Origin: Tupaia tana
Taxonomy: Eukaryota > Chordata > Mammalia > Scandentia > Tupaiidae
NCBI GenBank assembly: GCA_026018925.1
Contig: JAKSZU010000009.1
Location: 70,854,949-70,918,948, forward strand
Direction of reading: 5' to 3'
Length of the DNA: 64,000 bases
The position numbers were made by a program, and so were the translations under genes. The notes under the pieces are model-generated. The model was not told where the DNA came from, searched no databases, and saw only the letters and a list, made by a program, of their open reading frames with translations. The number at the start of each line of letters is the position of its first letter. Position 1 is the stretch's first letter. Below, piece after piece: positions 32,701 through 43,444 of the stretch.

Positions 32701-33475
32701 CTCCTATTTCTTGGGGTTCTGCTTTGATTTTTAGTCATATGATGAAATGCTCAGTTCTTCCTACTTCTATAAAGTATGTTTCTGTAACTGTCCTAATGCC
32801 CTTCCCTATGGTTTGTGTACCTCTGAGCCAGTTTCCCTCATCTACTATGGTGGGAATGTGGAATCCACAGTAGGAGTTTGGGGTTCAGGTTTTTGGAGGG
32901 AAGCTTCTTTCCTTTTACTGCTAGAGGAGTTGAGGGGAGAGAATTCCTCCAGAGTCTCCTATCTTCAGGTGTTTGATTCCTGTATATCCAAATCTTTCTG
33001 CTCCCAATGTGGATGACTTTGAGCTGGACAGGTAGAACGTAAGGTGGTACACCACTTCAGTCCACATGGGGTAGCAGCTCCTACCTTCTATCCTAGGCAT
33101 CTCTTCTGCTCCTTCTATTTCTGGGACTGCAGGAATCAGATGTTGTTTCTTAAAGGCCAGGGAAAAGCTGAGTAGCCCCTCCTCCTCCACAGCATACTGG
33201 GTGAGGGGTCCCTGATGAGCTCAAGCCTAGCAGCTTGGGCTCCTTGTTACTCCTGGATGAGTGAGGAGCAGAATGGCATCAACACACATTGGACAGCAAT
33301 TCCTACTTTCTTTTCTATCTCTGGGATTGCAGGAACCACTTGTTGGTTCTTGAAGACTGGAGCAAAGCCAGAGTATCCCCTCTTCCCCCACAGCAAACTG
33401 ATCAGGGGTCCCTGATGAGCTCAAGACAAGCAGCTTGGGCCTCCTGGTTACTCCTTCTATCGCTTTTCCAACATA
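32701..33475 (-). promoter_or_regulatory. L1 5' UTR with 200-bp tandem monomers
   Basis: GC-richer than its surroundings and directly upstream of the L1 ORF1 on the minus strand. TCCCTGATGAGCTCAAG occurs at 33209 and again at 33409, exactly 200 bp apart, each followed by AGCAGCTTGGGC. Matching blocks TCTGGGATTGCAGGAACCA and TCTGGGACTGCAGGAATCA also align. Monomer arrays in L1 5' UTRs commonly hold the promoter; activity here is inference. Confidence 0.6.
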
Positions 33476-33599
33476 GTCAATATTTATTAGTAAGCTTTTA
33501 AAATAAAATTAGCAGAGAACTAAAAACAAGTTACTTTTAAAATTTAAATACTTTTGAGGAATAAGTTCATATCTTTCTTGGCTTTTTTGTTTTACACAC

Positions 33600-33745
33600 T
33601 ATTCTAGCTGTAAGATACAGCATGGTGTTTATGTCTGTGCCTTATACTAGCTGTGAGACCTTGGGAAATCATTTATATCCTTTTTTTTTCTTTCTACATT
33701 TTCCTTATATGTAAAATGAGAGAACTTAATTAAAATGAATAAGTA
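33600..33745 (+). mobile_element. MIR relic
   Basis: TATACTAGCTGTGAGACCTTGGGAAATCATTTATATCC and CATTTTCCTTATATGTAAAATGAGAG match the MIR core wording (CTGTGTGACCTTGGGCAAGT then CATCTGTAAAATG). Confidence 0.7.
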
Positions 33746-33805
33746 GTATAAAAGTTAAAGATCGATCGAGTGTAAGAGTGGAAGAGGAGACGTCTGAATA
33801 ATTCT

Positions 33806-34042
33806 ATATGTGGTCCAGCCACAGCAGCACAAGCAGTGGGGCCACTGCAACATTGTTGGGGCCACAGGCAAGGCCCAGGTTCAGTTCTCAGAACAACATA
33901 AGACAAGCCAAGTATGGTGGTAGCATACCTGTGGTCATGCCTGGCTGGGAGGCTGGGTTGCAAATTAAGAAGATTGCAAAGAAACTCCATCAAAAATATC
34001 CATTTCTGTCTCCCTTGTGTGCTCTCTCACTTTAAAAAAAAA
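33806..34042 (+). mobile_element. SINE with clear 7SL-like segment
   Basis: A tRNA-like part with B-box wording GGTTCAGTTCTC, then AAGTATGGTGGTAGCATACC and TGTGGTCATGCCTGGCTGGGAGGCTGGGTTGC, which parallels Alu/7SL GGTGGCGCATGCCTGTAATCCCAGCTACTCGGGAGGCTGAGG. It ends TCTCTCACTTTAAAAAAAAATCC. 7SL SINEs are known only from Euarchontoglires. Confidence 0.6.
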
Positions 34043-34872
34043 TCCTGTGTGGAAGCCCAACATGTAATAGGGCTGTTGTATTTGAAGCTCCATATAACCA
34101 TCAAACCTCAACTACAGATACATAGCCTAAAAGTTTTCATGACATAATTGCTATCTATATTCATTCTGCTCACGTCTAACCATTTTATTTCTTATTTCCA
34201 CATGTTCTTTCCTTCTTCAACTACCTGACTTCTTCTGTAATGTTATTCATGCTAAAATGTTTGTTTCTTTTCTATTACTATAGTTTTAATTTCTTCTATG
34301 TCTTTCCCGAATCCAGGCCCACATTTTACTGTCAGAATTGATTACTGACTTAACTAATATTTTATGCATTTGGTTTGTGTTGATATGTTTCCTGAAATAC
34401 TAGTAGACTATTCAAATAAATTAATCTTTCATTCTCTAAATACTTACCGCTGTCTGAAGTTACCATTGTAAACATTTAGATGTGATAAGCGACATTTTAT
34501 GTAGTTTTCTTATTAATAATAAATTTACAGCTTGCTCATTATTTGCCTAGCAGGTCATTGTTTTATTTAATGAGTAGATGTTCTGATGCATAATTGTTTT
34601 CTTATTAGGCTAAGAGTAAAGAGTAGATTGGTAGAGTGATTTACAAATAAATCATTTTCGTTTTCAAACAGAATGTGTCTAATAGATAATGCAGAATTTT
34701 ACTTACTATATTTATTTAATTTTTACTTTTCTGTTCTATTAATTTTTATGCTTCTTTTAGTATTACATTATCCAAAAGTTAAATTTTGTCTTTCAAGATG
34801 TTATCGAATAAAGTCCCTATATAGTTATTACAGTCCTGTTACTGTTCAATGTTTATAATTATTGCTATTCAC
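34043..34872. other. Unique AT-rich stretch
   Basis: No repeat or gene recognised. Confidence 0.5.
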
Positions 34873-34922
34873 TCATTCTCTCTCTCTCTCTATCTCTCTC
34901 TCTCTCTCTCCCTCTTTCTCTT
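34873..34922. repeat. (TC)n simple repeat
   Basis: Nearly pure TCTC with a CCCTCTTTC end. No SINE body is seen next to it. Confidence 0.9.
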
Positions 34923-35402
34923 TTCAGCTATATTAATTTTTCCAAATCCCTCTTAAAAAGTCCCTGGAGCGGTATTTCTTGAATTTAGCATTCAATCAAT
35001 CAGCCCTATCACAAATACAAGCTACCTAACGGGTATCCACAAAAACACTCATCAACCTAAGTATAAATATTTTGTTTTTATTTCTATTTCCAAAAGTCAT
35101 GATATCTCCATGGTAATATTTGGTAGTCACAAATGCTCATATGCTCAACTGAATATTGAATCGAATTTTAAATCAATAGTATATATAAAGATAACTGTTA
35201 TATAATGCACACATGTCTTACCACTGGACTAATTGTTATTATATTTAATCTAGAGTTAGATAAGCATACACAGATTTGCTCATTTGGGAAGGGAGGACAC
35301 ACTCATTAGACATAGTAAGTTTTTTATTTTTTACTTCTAAAATGCAGATATGTATAGTTATATCAGAGAACTGCTAAGAAAGTTACCAAGAAGTACTATT
35401 TT
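34923..35402. other. Unique AT-rich stretch
   Basis: No repeat or gene recognised. Confidence 0.5.
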
Positions 35403-35420
35403 AATAATCAGATATGGCTT

Positions 35421-35974
35421 GGACCAGCAGGTGACATAACAGCTAAGGCACTGGATTCCCACATAGCTGACTGCAGTTTGAGTCTGGACCCAGCGGCTTG
35501 AAAATCATGCCAGGTACATGTGCGTGCATTCTCAAAATCCCAAAATCACAATGGAAGAGAAGGGACTGTGGCATGGCCATCCCCCCTGGGGGGCGATTTC
35601 TCACTTTCCCTCTCATTATCTCTCTCCCTCTCTCTCCAGTGAGTGCACGTGCCCTACGGCAACAGCTTTTCTTTCTTTTTTTTTTTTTTGGAGAGGTTTT
35701 TGCTATAGGGCACGTGCACTCACCAGAAAGACAGAGAGAGACAGAGAGACAGAAAGAGAGAAATCACCCACCCAGAGGGGATGGCCACATCGCAATCCCT
35801 TCTCCTCCATTCTCCTCTCGGGATCTTGGGTGTGCACGCACATGCACCTGGAGTGAGTTCAAGCCACTGGGTCTGGAACTCAAACCACGGTCTTCTACAT
35901 GGGAGTCCAGCAACACAGCCATTACACTAATTGCTGGTCCTGGCAAAAGCTTTCTAAAAAATAAATTAAGAAAA
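35421..35974 (+). mobile_element. Older CYN-like SINE split by a younger inverted one
   Basis: Head GGACCAGCAGGTGACATAACAGC. The body runs to about 35670, and the A-rich end resumes at 35942-35974. TSD AATAATCAGATATGGCTT (35403-35420) with AATAATCAGCTATGGCTC (35975-35992) brackets the whole composite. Confidence 0.9.
35673..35941 (-). mobile_element. CYN-like SINE nested in an older copy
   Basis: T-run, GGAGAGGTTTTTGCTATAGGGCACGTG, body and head CTAATTGCTGGTCC. TSD GGCAACAGCTTTTCT (35658-35672) with GGCAAAAGCTTTCT (35942-35955), i.e. the tail of the host SINE. Confidence 0.92.
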
Positions 35975-36009
35975 AATAATCAGCTATGGCTCACTTACAA
36001 TTCTCACAA

Positions 36010-36196
36010 TAAAAGTATTTTTAAAATTTATTTATTTATTTATTTTAATTTGACCAGAGAGGGAGGGAGAAAGAGAGAGAGAGAGAAAGTGAGAAAGCAA
36101 GCCACCAGGTCTGGGACTCGAAGGTCTGCCACGTGGAAGTTGGTCATTCACATGGGAATCCAGTGCCCTCAGCCAACATGCTACCTGCTGGCCCCC
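36010..36196 (-). mobile_element. Short SINE type
   Basis: TTTATTTATTTATTTATTTTAATTTGACCAG, purine block, GCAAGCCACCAGGTCTGGGAC, head ATGCTACCTGCTGGCCCC. Contains a small extra segment (GAAGGTCTGCCACGTGGAAGTTGG). Confidence 0.88.
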
Positions 36197-36734
36197 ATAA
36201 CAAAAGGTTTTGAGCCTACATAACATATATTCTTCCTTTATGCAGAAATTTGGTCAGGATTTATCCTTGCCCTTATCTAGTTACTGCAAATAGCAGAACT
36301 TCCTTCACCTGCTAGCAAGGAAACAGAACCTAACATTTGTGCCTGCATCTCTCACCAACCACTTCTCAGGCTACTTTTAATTAATTAATTAGTTAGTTAA
36401 TTTACAAGAGGCAGGTGCTCAAAACTAAACTGACACAAATTCAAATAAATGTAACCCCAATCAAAGGAACTGGATGACTGGCAGACAGGAGTAAATGGAA
36501 GGAATATTTCCTTTTTATGTTATATTCTTTCATAATTTTTCTTAACAAATGCATATACTACCTATTCAAAAAGAACATCAGTTTTATGAAAGTCTATGTA
36601 TACTCTGCAATGCAGGAAAGTACACACATGATTTGTATATGACCAGCTATAGCTAAAACACATGAAAATAAATGATCTCTTGCACAGTTTTTCACAATAA
36701 TACCTACTCAACCTTGACATCTTTATTATGTTCA
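36197..36734. other. Unique stretch
   Basis: No repeat or gene recognised; (TTAA)n-like at about 36378-36402. Confidence 0.45.
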
Positions 36735-37127
36735 GTGTTTCAGACCATTCTATTGCTAACAACAGTAAATACTTCAAACTTGGAAATTTGAGAGAATGGA
36801 GGTTTATCCAGTGCATGGTTTAGAGGTCCAGGGTACAGAAGGGGGCCATGTTTGGCGGGGGTTTTGCAGAGTTCTGAGGTATTACATGACAAAGGCAAAG
36901 GCAAGAGAACAGAGCAGCTGTGTTCATCCAACCCCTCTATGTCTGTCTCATTTAGTCTCCTGATAAACCCACCAGGATTCAATTATGGGGGCTCCACCCT
37001 AATGACCTTAATCTCAAGGTCTTCTTAAAAGCCCCACCTTTCAACACCAGAGTCCGATAAAAGTTTTAATTCCATCACAACCAAATCTCAACACATGAAT
37101 TTTAGGGAGGAGTTACAAACCATAGCA
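36735..37127 (-). mobile_element. MaLR-type LTR (MLT1/MST group)
   Basis: On the minus strand: TGCTATGGTTTGTAACTCCTCCCTAAAATTCATGTGTTGAG, GGTGGGGCTTTTAAGAAGACC, ATTAGGGTGGAGCCCCC and a late GGATAAACCTCCATTC, in the order of MaLR LTRs. Solitary LTR, no viral genes. Confidence 0.75.
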
Positions 37128-37226
37128 CTTAGCAACTACTTCCCAAGGAGGTTACTGAAGAAGCTTAAGATTCATTGTGGGGAATATACTGTCAAGAAAT
37201 CTTAAATATTAGAATTTCTGAGATTT

Positions 37227-37483
37227 GGGACCAGCAGTTGACATAATGACTATGTCGCTGGACTCCCATGTAGTCAACTGTGGTTCAAGTCCTGAACCCG
37301 GTGGCTTAAAATCACTCCAGGTGTGTGTGCGTGTGTGCCCAAGATCCTGAGAGGAGAATGGAGGAGAAGGGATTGTGGTGTGGCTATTCCCCTGGGGGAT
37401 GATTTTGCTTTCTGTCTCTCTGTCTCTCTCTGTTTTTCTAGAGAGTGCATGAGCCCTATAGCAAAAACATCTCAAAAAAAAAA
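37227..37483 (+). mobile_element. CYN-like tRNA SINE
   Basis: Full copy with A tail. Perfect 16-bp TSD AGAATTTCTGAGATTT at 37211-37226 and 37484-37499. Confidence 0.96.
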
Positions 37484-37499
37484 AGAATTTCTGAGATTT

Positions 37500-38009
37500 A
37501 ACTTTACTTTTTCCTTACATATGGTATTCTAGAAATGTACGTGCAACTTGTTGTCAACTAAGTGCCTTCTAAATAGTAACTTATTTCCCAAAAAGTTTGA
37601 AAACAAAAAGAAAATGAACTATCTTCAATAAGAAAACAAAGCATTAAAATAATTATGGGCATATAGAGAAGGACTATAACCACGGTAAGAATGAGACAGA
37701 GAAGGGGGAGAGAGTAAAGGAAACTATATCACTCTGTATACCATATACCAAATTCTGAAATCACAAAATGCTTCTGCCATAATCTAATGTCAACCTTGTT
37801 TTGTGGAATGTTAATGATTTCAATAAAATAAACTCCAAGTTCAAAAAAATAGGTTTAGGTTTCTGTCCTTTGATCTTGTACATGACACAAATGCTAAATG
37901 TGCATTTCCCTCTACTCTAAATAGCTAAATAGATGCAAATCATTCAGTTTAACTGTGAGGTTCTTCACTGTGAACCAAAATGGTTCCAGCTATAATAGAT
38001 GCTAATATG
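37500..38009. other. Unique stretch
   Basis: Nothing recognised. Confidence 0.5.
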
Positions 38010-38010
38010 A

Positions 38011-38255
38011 GGGGCCAGCAGGTGATGTGATGGTTAAGGCAATGGATTCCCACATGACCAACTGTGGTTCAAGTCCCGGATCTAGTGGCTTGAGAGCACA
38101 CTGGAAGTGTGTGCAGGCCTGTGCAAAAATCCCAGGAGGAGAAAGAATTGCAGCATGGACATCCACTTTGGGGTGAGAGGGTGATTTCTCACTTTCCCTC
38201 TTTCTTTCTGACTCTCAGGTGAGTGCATACTCCCTATGGCAAAAGTATAAAAAAA
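38011..38255 (+). mobile_element. CYN-like SINE, older
   Basis: Head GGGGCCAGCAGGTGATGTGATGG, B box GGTTCAAGTCCC and body with CTGTGCAAAAATCCCAGGAGG; the A tail is short. Confidence 0.9.
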
Positions 38256-38496
38256 TGCTAATTTTGTTATTTTGAATTTTATATAGATAATAAATAAGAT
38301 CCCATATAAATTCTTGAATTCAATAAATCTTACTATGTCACTGTAAGAGAAATGGTGTCTCCAAAAGAATATTAGAATAAATATTTGCTTCTAAATATAT
38401 CCCATATGCACATCAAGATTCTAAAAAGAGTGTAAAAAAGAGACTAAATAGGTGCAGGAATAACAATGTATATTTCAAAATTACTAAAAGAATAGT

Positions 38497-38748
38497 TTTG
38501 TTTTGTTTTTTTTTCCTTTCTAAGAAAGAGGGAGATAAAGAGTAAAACAGATGCAGGTATTTTCAGCAAAGTCACTATGTCACGATCCTTCTGACTCAGT
38601 ATCCAAATTAGCCTGGATTACAGGTATGCATAACCATGCTTAGCATGTTCAGGTTGTCCTAGGAACAAAATTTGGGCCTCCCATATAACTTCCAGCCTCC
38701 CAAACAGGGATACTATCTGTGTAGTACCACAGGTGAGTCCCCAAAGAA
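38497..38748 (-). mobile_element. Older SINE family (hybrid tRNA/7SL-like)
   Basis: TTTTTTTTCCTTTCTAAGAAAGAGGGAG, then ATTAGCCTGGATTACAGGTATGCATAACCATGCTTAGC, which strikingly parallels reverse-strand Alu (GGGATTACAGGCATGCGCCACCATGC). Right end CCACAGGTGAGTCCCC. Confidence 0.7.
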
Positions 38749-38910
38749 CAGATTTTTAATATTTTTACCACATACAAAAAAATAAGTTGTTGAGATGATG
38801 GATATGTTAATGAGCTTGATAAGGTCTTTCTACAGTGTACACATAGATCAGAATATCACACTGTAGCCAACAAATACATAATTATTATTTGTTAATCAAA
38901 AATAAATAAA
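38749..38910 (+). mobile_element. L1M 3' end
   Basis: GATGATGGATATGTTAATGAGCTTGAT, ATCAGAATATCACACTGTAGCC, then ATTATTATTTGTTAATCAAAAATAAATAAA: the familiar end of L1M elements. Confidence 0.75.
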
Positions 38911-38912
38911 CA

Positions 38913-39155
38913 GGCCAGCCTCAGTAATGCAGAAGTAATGGTAACACAATTCTCCATGATGCCGAAGCCACACGGGAAAGTGCTGGATTCACGTCTTGAC
39001 ATTTCTCCATGTATGCCAGGCATATGCATGTGTGTCCATGATCCTGGTTGACCAAGACTGGGGACTGATCATGACATGAGGACTATGTTAGGAGTGCCTC
39101 TCTCTCTCTCTCTCTCTCTCTGTCAGTATCTATGGAAGTAAATAAATAAATAAGA
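38913..39155 (+). mobile_element. Older SINE family (hybrid tRNA/7SL-like)
   Basis: Plus-strand copy: GGCCAGCCTCAGTAATGCAG, CCAGGCATATGCATGTGTGTCCATGATCCTGG, (TC)n and an AATAAATAAATAA tail. Its head falls at the L1M A tail. Confidence 0.65.
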
Positions 39156-39949
39156 GATCAAAAGGATAGGGAGAAAATCAAGAATATAATTTCAGAGAAA
39201 TCAAAAGAAATCCCGGAAGTCAGTAAGTGTCCAACTCTGACAAAAGGCTAAAGAAAATAAAGAATATTTTAGTGTTTACTTCCTTCTATTTGGTCAAAAA
39301 CAAACAACTTTTATGTAAAGTATGAGAAGGACTAGTACACTGTGTATACCTTGCATAAAGAATATAATTTTATAATATACTGAAGAGAAATAAAGAGGTG
39401 TCCAGAGCTAATGCAAAAAAATTATCTGGATTTACTGTATTTGTGATGTAGGCTGATGTTCATCCATGAAAATAAAGACAGATATTCCTAAATGGTCATA
39501 TACATAGAAAATATTGTTTAAGACAGTATTTTAATTTTATCAACATTTATTTAGTATTTGCTGCATGCACTAAATAAATGACTTACACCAAGCACATGGA
39601 AGTCAAGACCTCTGACTTACTTACACTTACTTGGTTAGAGGCAAAGCCAAGCAACCTGATTCAATCTGTTTCATCCTTCTACTACATCAAACTAAAAAAT
39701 AATTTTTTGGCTCACAAATGACAATTGATTATGTGGTAATCAAATAGGTGATCACAGAAATCATAAAAATTAAACTCTGAAGGTCACTGAAGTTCTACAG
39801 GTAGAAGGCAATCAAAGAAAAAGACAAAGTACTTGGATTGGGAGTTAAAATTTGATACTAAAGTCAACTAAATTACTAAATGATTTGCTAAAGATTCTGA
39901 AGGAGAATAAAATCCTACCATACAGTTTTTCTAAAATGAGTGTCTTAGA
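39156..39949. other. Unique AT-rich stretch
   Basis: No gene or repeat recognised. Confidence 0.5.
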
Positions 39950-39965
39950 AGTAATGTGAAGAATA

Positions 39966-40147
39966 TGGGACCAGCAGTTGGTGTAATGGCTATGTCGCTG
40001 GACTCCCATGTAGCAGACCACGGTTCAAGTCCCAGACCCAGTGACTTAAACTCAAGCTGGGCGTGTGTGCGTGTGTGCCCAAGATCCCAAGAGGAGAATG
40101 GAGAAGGGATTGCAGCATGGCCATCCCCCCTGGGGTGTGATTTCTTG

Positions 40148-40193
<46 letters not shown>

Positions 40194-40240
40194 GGCGAGC
40201 ACACGTGCCCTACAGCAAAAACTTCTATTTAAAAAAAAAA
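39966..40240 (+). mobile_element. CYN-like SINE, first of three in a row
   Basis: Complete copy with (TC)n at 40149-40188. Perfect 16-bp TSD AGTAATGTGAAGAATA at 39950-39965 and 40241-40256. Confidence 0.96.
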
Positions 40241-40264
40241 AGTAATGTGAAGAATAACCCAAAC

Positions 40265-40569
40265 GGGACCAGCAGTTAGCATAATGGCTATGTCGCTAGA
40301 CTCTCACATAGTCGACCACGGTTGCAGTCCCGGACCCGGCGGCTTAAATTCACGCCAAGTGCATGTGCTTGTGTGCCAAAGATCCTAAGAGGAGAATGGA
40401 GGAGAAGGGATTGCGGCGTGGCCATCCCCCCTGGGGGGTGATTTCTCACTTTCTGTCTCTCTGTCTCTCTCTGTCTTTCTGTTGAACGCACATGCCCTAT
40501 AGAAAAAAAAAAAAAAAAAAAAAAAAAAAACCACCCCAAAAAAGTAAAAAAAAAAAAAAGAGAAAAGAA
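40265..40569 (+). mobile_element. CYN-like SINE, second of three
   Basis: Complete copy with an unusually long A-rich tail (40503-40569, broken by CCACCCC). Perfect 15-bp TSD AAGAATAACCCAAAC at 40250-40264 and 40570-40584. Confidence 0.96.
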
Positions 40570-40595
40570 AAGAATAACCCAAACAAAAAGGTACT

Positions 40596-40845
40596 GGGGA
40601 CCAGCAGATGGTGTAATTGTTATGTTGCTGGACTCCCACATACCTGATGGGGATTCAAGTCCTGGGCTTGGCTATTGAAAACTTACACCAAGCATGTGTG
40701 CATGTATGCTCAAAATCCCGAAAGGATAATGGAGGAGAAGGGATTGCAGTGTGACCTCCTCCATGAGCGGTGATTTTTCACTTTCTGTCTCTCTGTCTCT
40801 CCCGTGAACATATGTGCCCTATAGCAAAAATCTCTCTAAAAAAGA
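40596..40845 (+). mobile_element. CYN-like SINE, third of three
   Basis: Head GGGGACCAGCAGATGGTGTAATTG; older, with CpG sites lost. It ends TCTCTCTAAAAAAGAG. Confidence 0.92.
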
Positions 40846-41065
40846 GAAAAGGACTGAAAAAACAAGAAGGCTATTTGCCCCATTATAGTGGATTAGAGTT
40901 GGCTAGAAACAGAAAATAGGAAAGGGAAAGAAAAACAGGGAAATTCTGGAAGATTTGTTGAAAAGTATAATTTAGGTGAAAATGGGTAAATGATTAAAAA
41001 TGCAGACAAAAGTCAGGAAAATATGAATAAAAACGTTAGCTTAGTTAAATTAGAATCAAGGAGAT

Positions 41066-41266
41066 GTTGGGGACCAGCAGGTGGCAAGGTGTTTAAAAGC
41101 GCTGGACACTCCCACATGGCCAACCACAGTTCAAGTCCCAGACCGCCTTGCTTTCCTATTTACTCTCTCTCTCTCTCTCTCTCTCTCTGTATGTCTTTAT
41201 CTGGACAAATTAAAAATAAATGAATGAATAAATAAAAATAAATGAATAAATAATTATTTTTTAAAA
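41066..41266 (+). mobile_element. Short SINE type
   Basis: GGGGACCAGCAGGTGGCAAGG, B box GTTCAAGTCCC, (CT)n, TCTGGACAAATTAAAAATAAATGAATGAATAAA tail. Perfect 14-bp TSD AGAATCAAGGAGAT at 41052-41065 and 41267-41280. Confidence 0.94.
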
Positions 41267-41446
41267 AGAATCAAGGAGATATTATAAGTAATTATGAAGA
41301 ATATATATAATTATTATATGCAATTAATATCAACAATTATAAAGGCTGACTTAGAAGATGAAAATTTTTAGTTCAGTTTGGGACATATGAAGTACACACT
41401 ACTGAAGGCAGCTAAAATTTGAAGAAAGAAAATAAAATAAGCTATT

Positions 41447-41748
41447 TTTTTTTTTGGAGAGGATTTTGCTATAGGGTGTGTGTGCTCACCGGACTGACAG
41501 AGAGACAGAAAGCGAGAAATCACCCCTAGGGGGGGATGGCCATGCCAAAAATTCCTTCTCCTCCTTTCTCCTCTTGGGATCTTGGGCACGCACGCACATG
41601 TGCCCGGCGTGAGTTTTAAGCCATCGGGTCCAGGATGTGAACCGCGGTCGACTAGGTGAGTTTTAAGCCACCGGGTCCGGGAAGTGAACCGCGGTCGACT
41701 ACATGGGAGTCCAGCGACATAGTCATTACGCTAACTGCTGGTCCCAAG
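41447..41748 (-). mobile_element. CYN-like SINE with duplicated B-box region
   Basis: Reverse copy. The 47-bp segment GTGAGTTTTAAGCCA...CGGTCGACTA is present twice in tandem (41609-41655 and 41656-41702), doubling the B-box half of the tRNA head. TSD AAGCTATT at 41439-41446 and 41749-41756. Confidence 0.93.
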
Positions 41749-42041
41749 AAGCTATTGTTATGGAGTTTGTGGATCATTTTCGAAGACGCAATAGTTTGTT
41801 ATTAACTATTCAAGACTGAATATGGAAGTAGAACAGAGAGTCAAGGAGAGAATTTGGTTATTCCTTAAGTATGAGGCTACAATAAGCCCAGAAAATGAAG
41901 AAGAGTGATGAGAGAAGCAAAAGAAAATCAGAAAATTATATTGTCACAGAAGGCAAGGAAGGAAGTAGCTGCAATCTTTTCAAAAGCTGCAGAAAGTTCA
42001 AGGAAAATGAGACTTAGAAAAGGATTGAGTTTTTCAGTTTT

Positions 42042-42348
42042 GTTTTGTTTATTTTGTTTATTTTTTTTTCTTTTCTTTTTTTTTTTTTTTTTTTTTTTGG
42101 AGAGGTTTATGCTATAGGGCGCGTGCGCTCGCCTGAAAGACAGAGAGAGATGGAGAGACAGAAAATGAGAAATCACCCCCCAGGGGGGATGGCCACGCCA
42201 CAATCCCTTCTCCTCCATTCTCCTCTCAGGATCTCGGGCACACATGCACGCGTGCCTGGTGTGAGTTTAAGCCACTGAGCCCGGAATTCGAACCGTGGTC
42301 GACTACATAGGAGTCCAGCAACATAGCCAATATGCTAACTGCTGGTCC
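42042..42348 (-). mobile_element. CYN-like SINE with mixed T-rich tail
   Basis: Tail (GTTTT/ATTTT)n and T-run at 42042-42098, body, head CTAACTGCTGGTCC. TSD TGAGTTTTTCAGTTTT (42026-42041) with TGAGTTTTTTAGTTTT (42349-42364). Confidence 0.94.
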
Positions 42349-42394
42349 TGAGTTTTTTAGTTTTTCATTAATATCTAAATTTTTAAAGAGTTAT

Positions 42395-42559
42395 TTACTT
42401 AATTTTATTTATTTATTCATTCATTTATTTTAATTTGACCAGACAGAGATACAGAGAGAGAGAAAGTGAGAAAGCAAGCCACCAGGTCCAGGACTCGAAC
42501 TGTGGTCAACCATGCGGGAGTGTCGAGCACCTTAACCATCATGCAACATGCTGGTCCCC
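42395..42559 (-). mobile_element. Short SINE type
   Basis: TTTATTTATTCATTCATTTATTTTAATTTGACCAG, GCAAGCCACCAGGTCCAGGAC, head CATGCAACATGCTGGTCCCC. Confidence 0.9.
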
Positions 42560-42789
42560 AGTATCTCAATTTTATGATGGTAAAACATAAAATAATCCAT
42601 CCTAATGGGCAAGGACTGTCACTATATTTGGAAAGATGAAACAAATGATTAGAAAATAATTCCACAAAGAGTGATTAAAAATCTTATGAACAGAAACAGT
42701 ATGATTGGGTAATGTTTATATCTAAATAACTAGTTTTGATAATTCCTGATTTATTAATTATTGAATGGTAAACACAATTCTCTCTTTTT

Positions 42790-43012
42790 AGTTAATATAT
42801 TTATTTCTTTTGTGAGCAAGCTATAGAGAGGTGCACCAAACAGGACCATCGTGCCATGATCCATACCCAGAGTCAGCCAACCCCAGATCATGTGTGCACA
42901 CATGCTCAGTATGTTCAGAGAGGCCTCAGGATGTGAACTCTGAACTTTCCATATGAGTCAGTCTCACAGAGTATTGTATTACTGCTGTGCCACTGCCCAG
43001 TCCTCTACTTGT
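42790..43012 (-). mobile_element. Older SINE family (hybrid tRNA/7SL-like)
   Basis: AGTTAATATATTTATTTCTTTTGTGAGC, GTCAGCCAACCCCAGATCATGTGTGCACACATGCTCAG, TTCCATATGAGTC, right end GCTGTGCCACTGCCCAGTCCT. Block order as in 23612-23827. Confidence 0.65.
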
Positions 43013-43191
43013 CTTAAAACACACATTAAACATTTATTGATTGTAACATCCTATTAAAAATTAATCAGATGTGAAGTGAATCTTTCAGTTAATGATACAA
43101 TATAAAAATCTATATGTAGTTTATAGTAGTAAATTCACAGTAGAAAAATACAAGGAAAAAATGTGTCCACACTAAAAATATAAAACCATAA

Positions 43192-43442
43192 GGGACCAGC
43201 AGTTGGCGTAATGGTTATGTCACTGGACTCCCATTTAGGCGACCGCAGTTCGAGTCCCTGACCAGGTGGCTTAAACCCACGCCAGGAACATGTGTGTGCG
43301 TGCCCAAGATCCTGAGAGGAGAATGCAGGAGAAGGGATTGCGGCATAGCCGTCCCCCCGGTGGGTGATTTCTCACTTTCTGTCTCTCTCTGTCTTTCTGG
43401 CGAGCACACGTGCCCTATAGCAAAAACCTATCAAAAAAAAAA
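43192..43442 (+). mobile_element. CYN-like tRNA SINE
   Basis: Head GGGACCAGCAGTTGGCGTAATGG, B box GTTCGAGTCCC, A tail. TSD not clear. Confidence 0.94.
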
Positions 43443-43444
43443 AG

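Noticed and set aside
32463-32873. 136-codon plus-strand frame
   Set aside because: It is antisense to L1 ORF1 and its 5' UTR, with hydrophobic composition caused by T-rich DNA.
35498-36223. 241-codon open frame, the longest in the window
   Set aside because: It runs through three SINEs on both strands; no domain, and the frame is chance.
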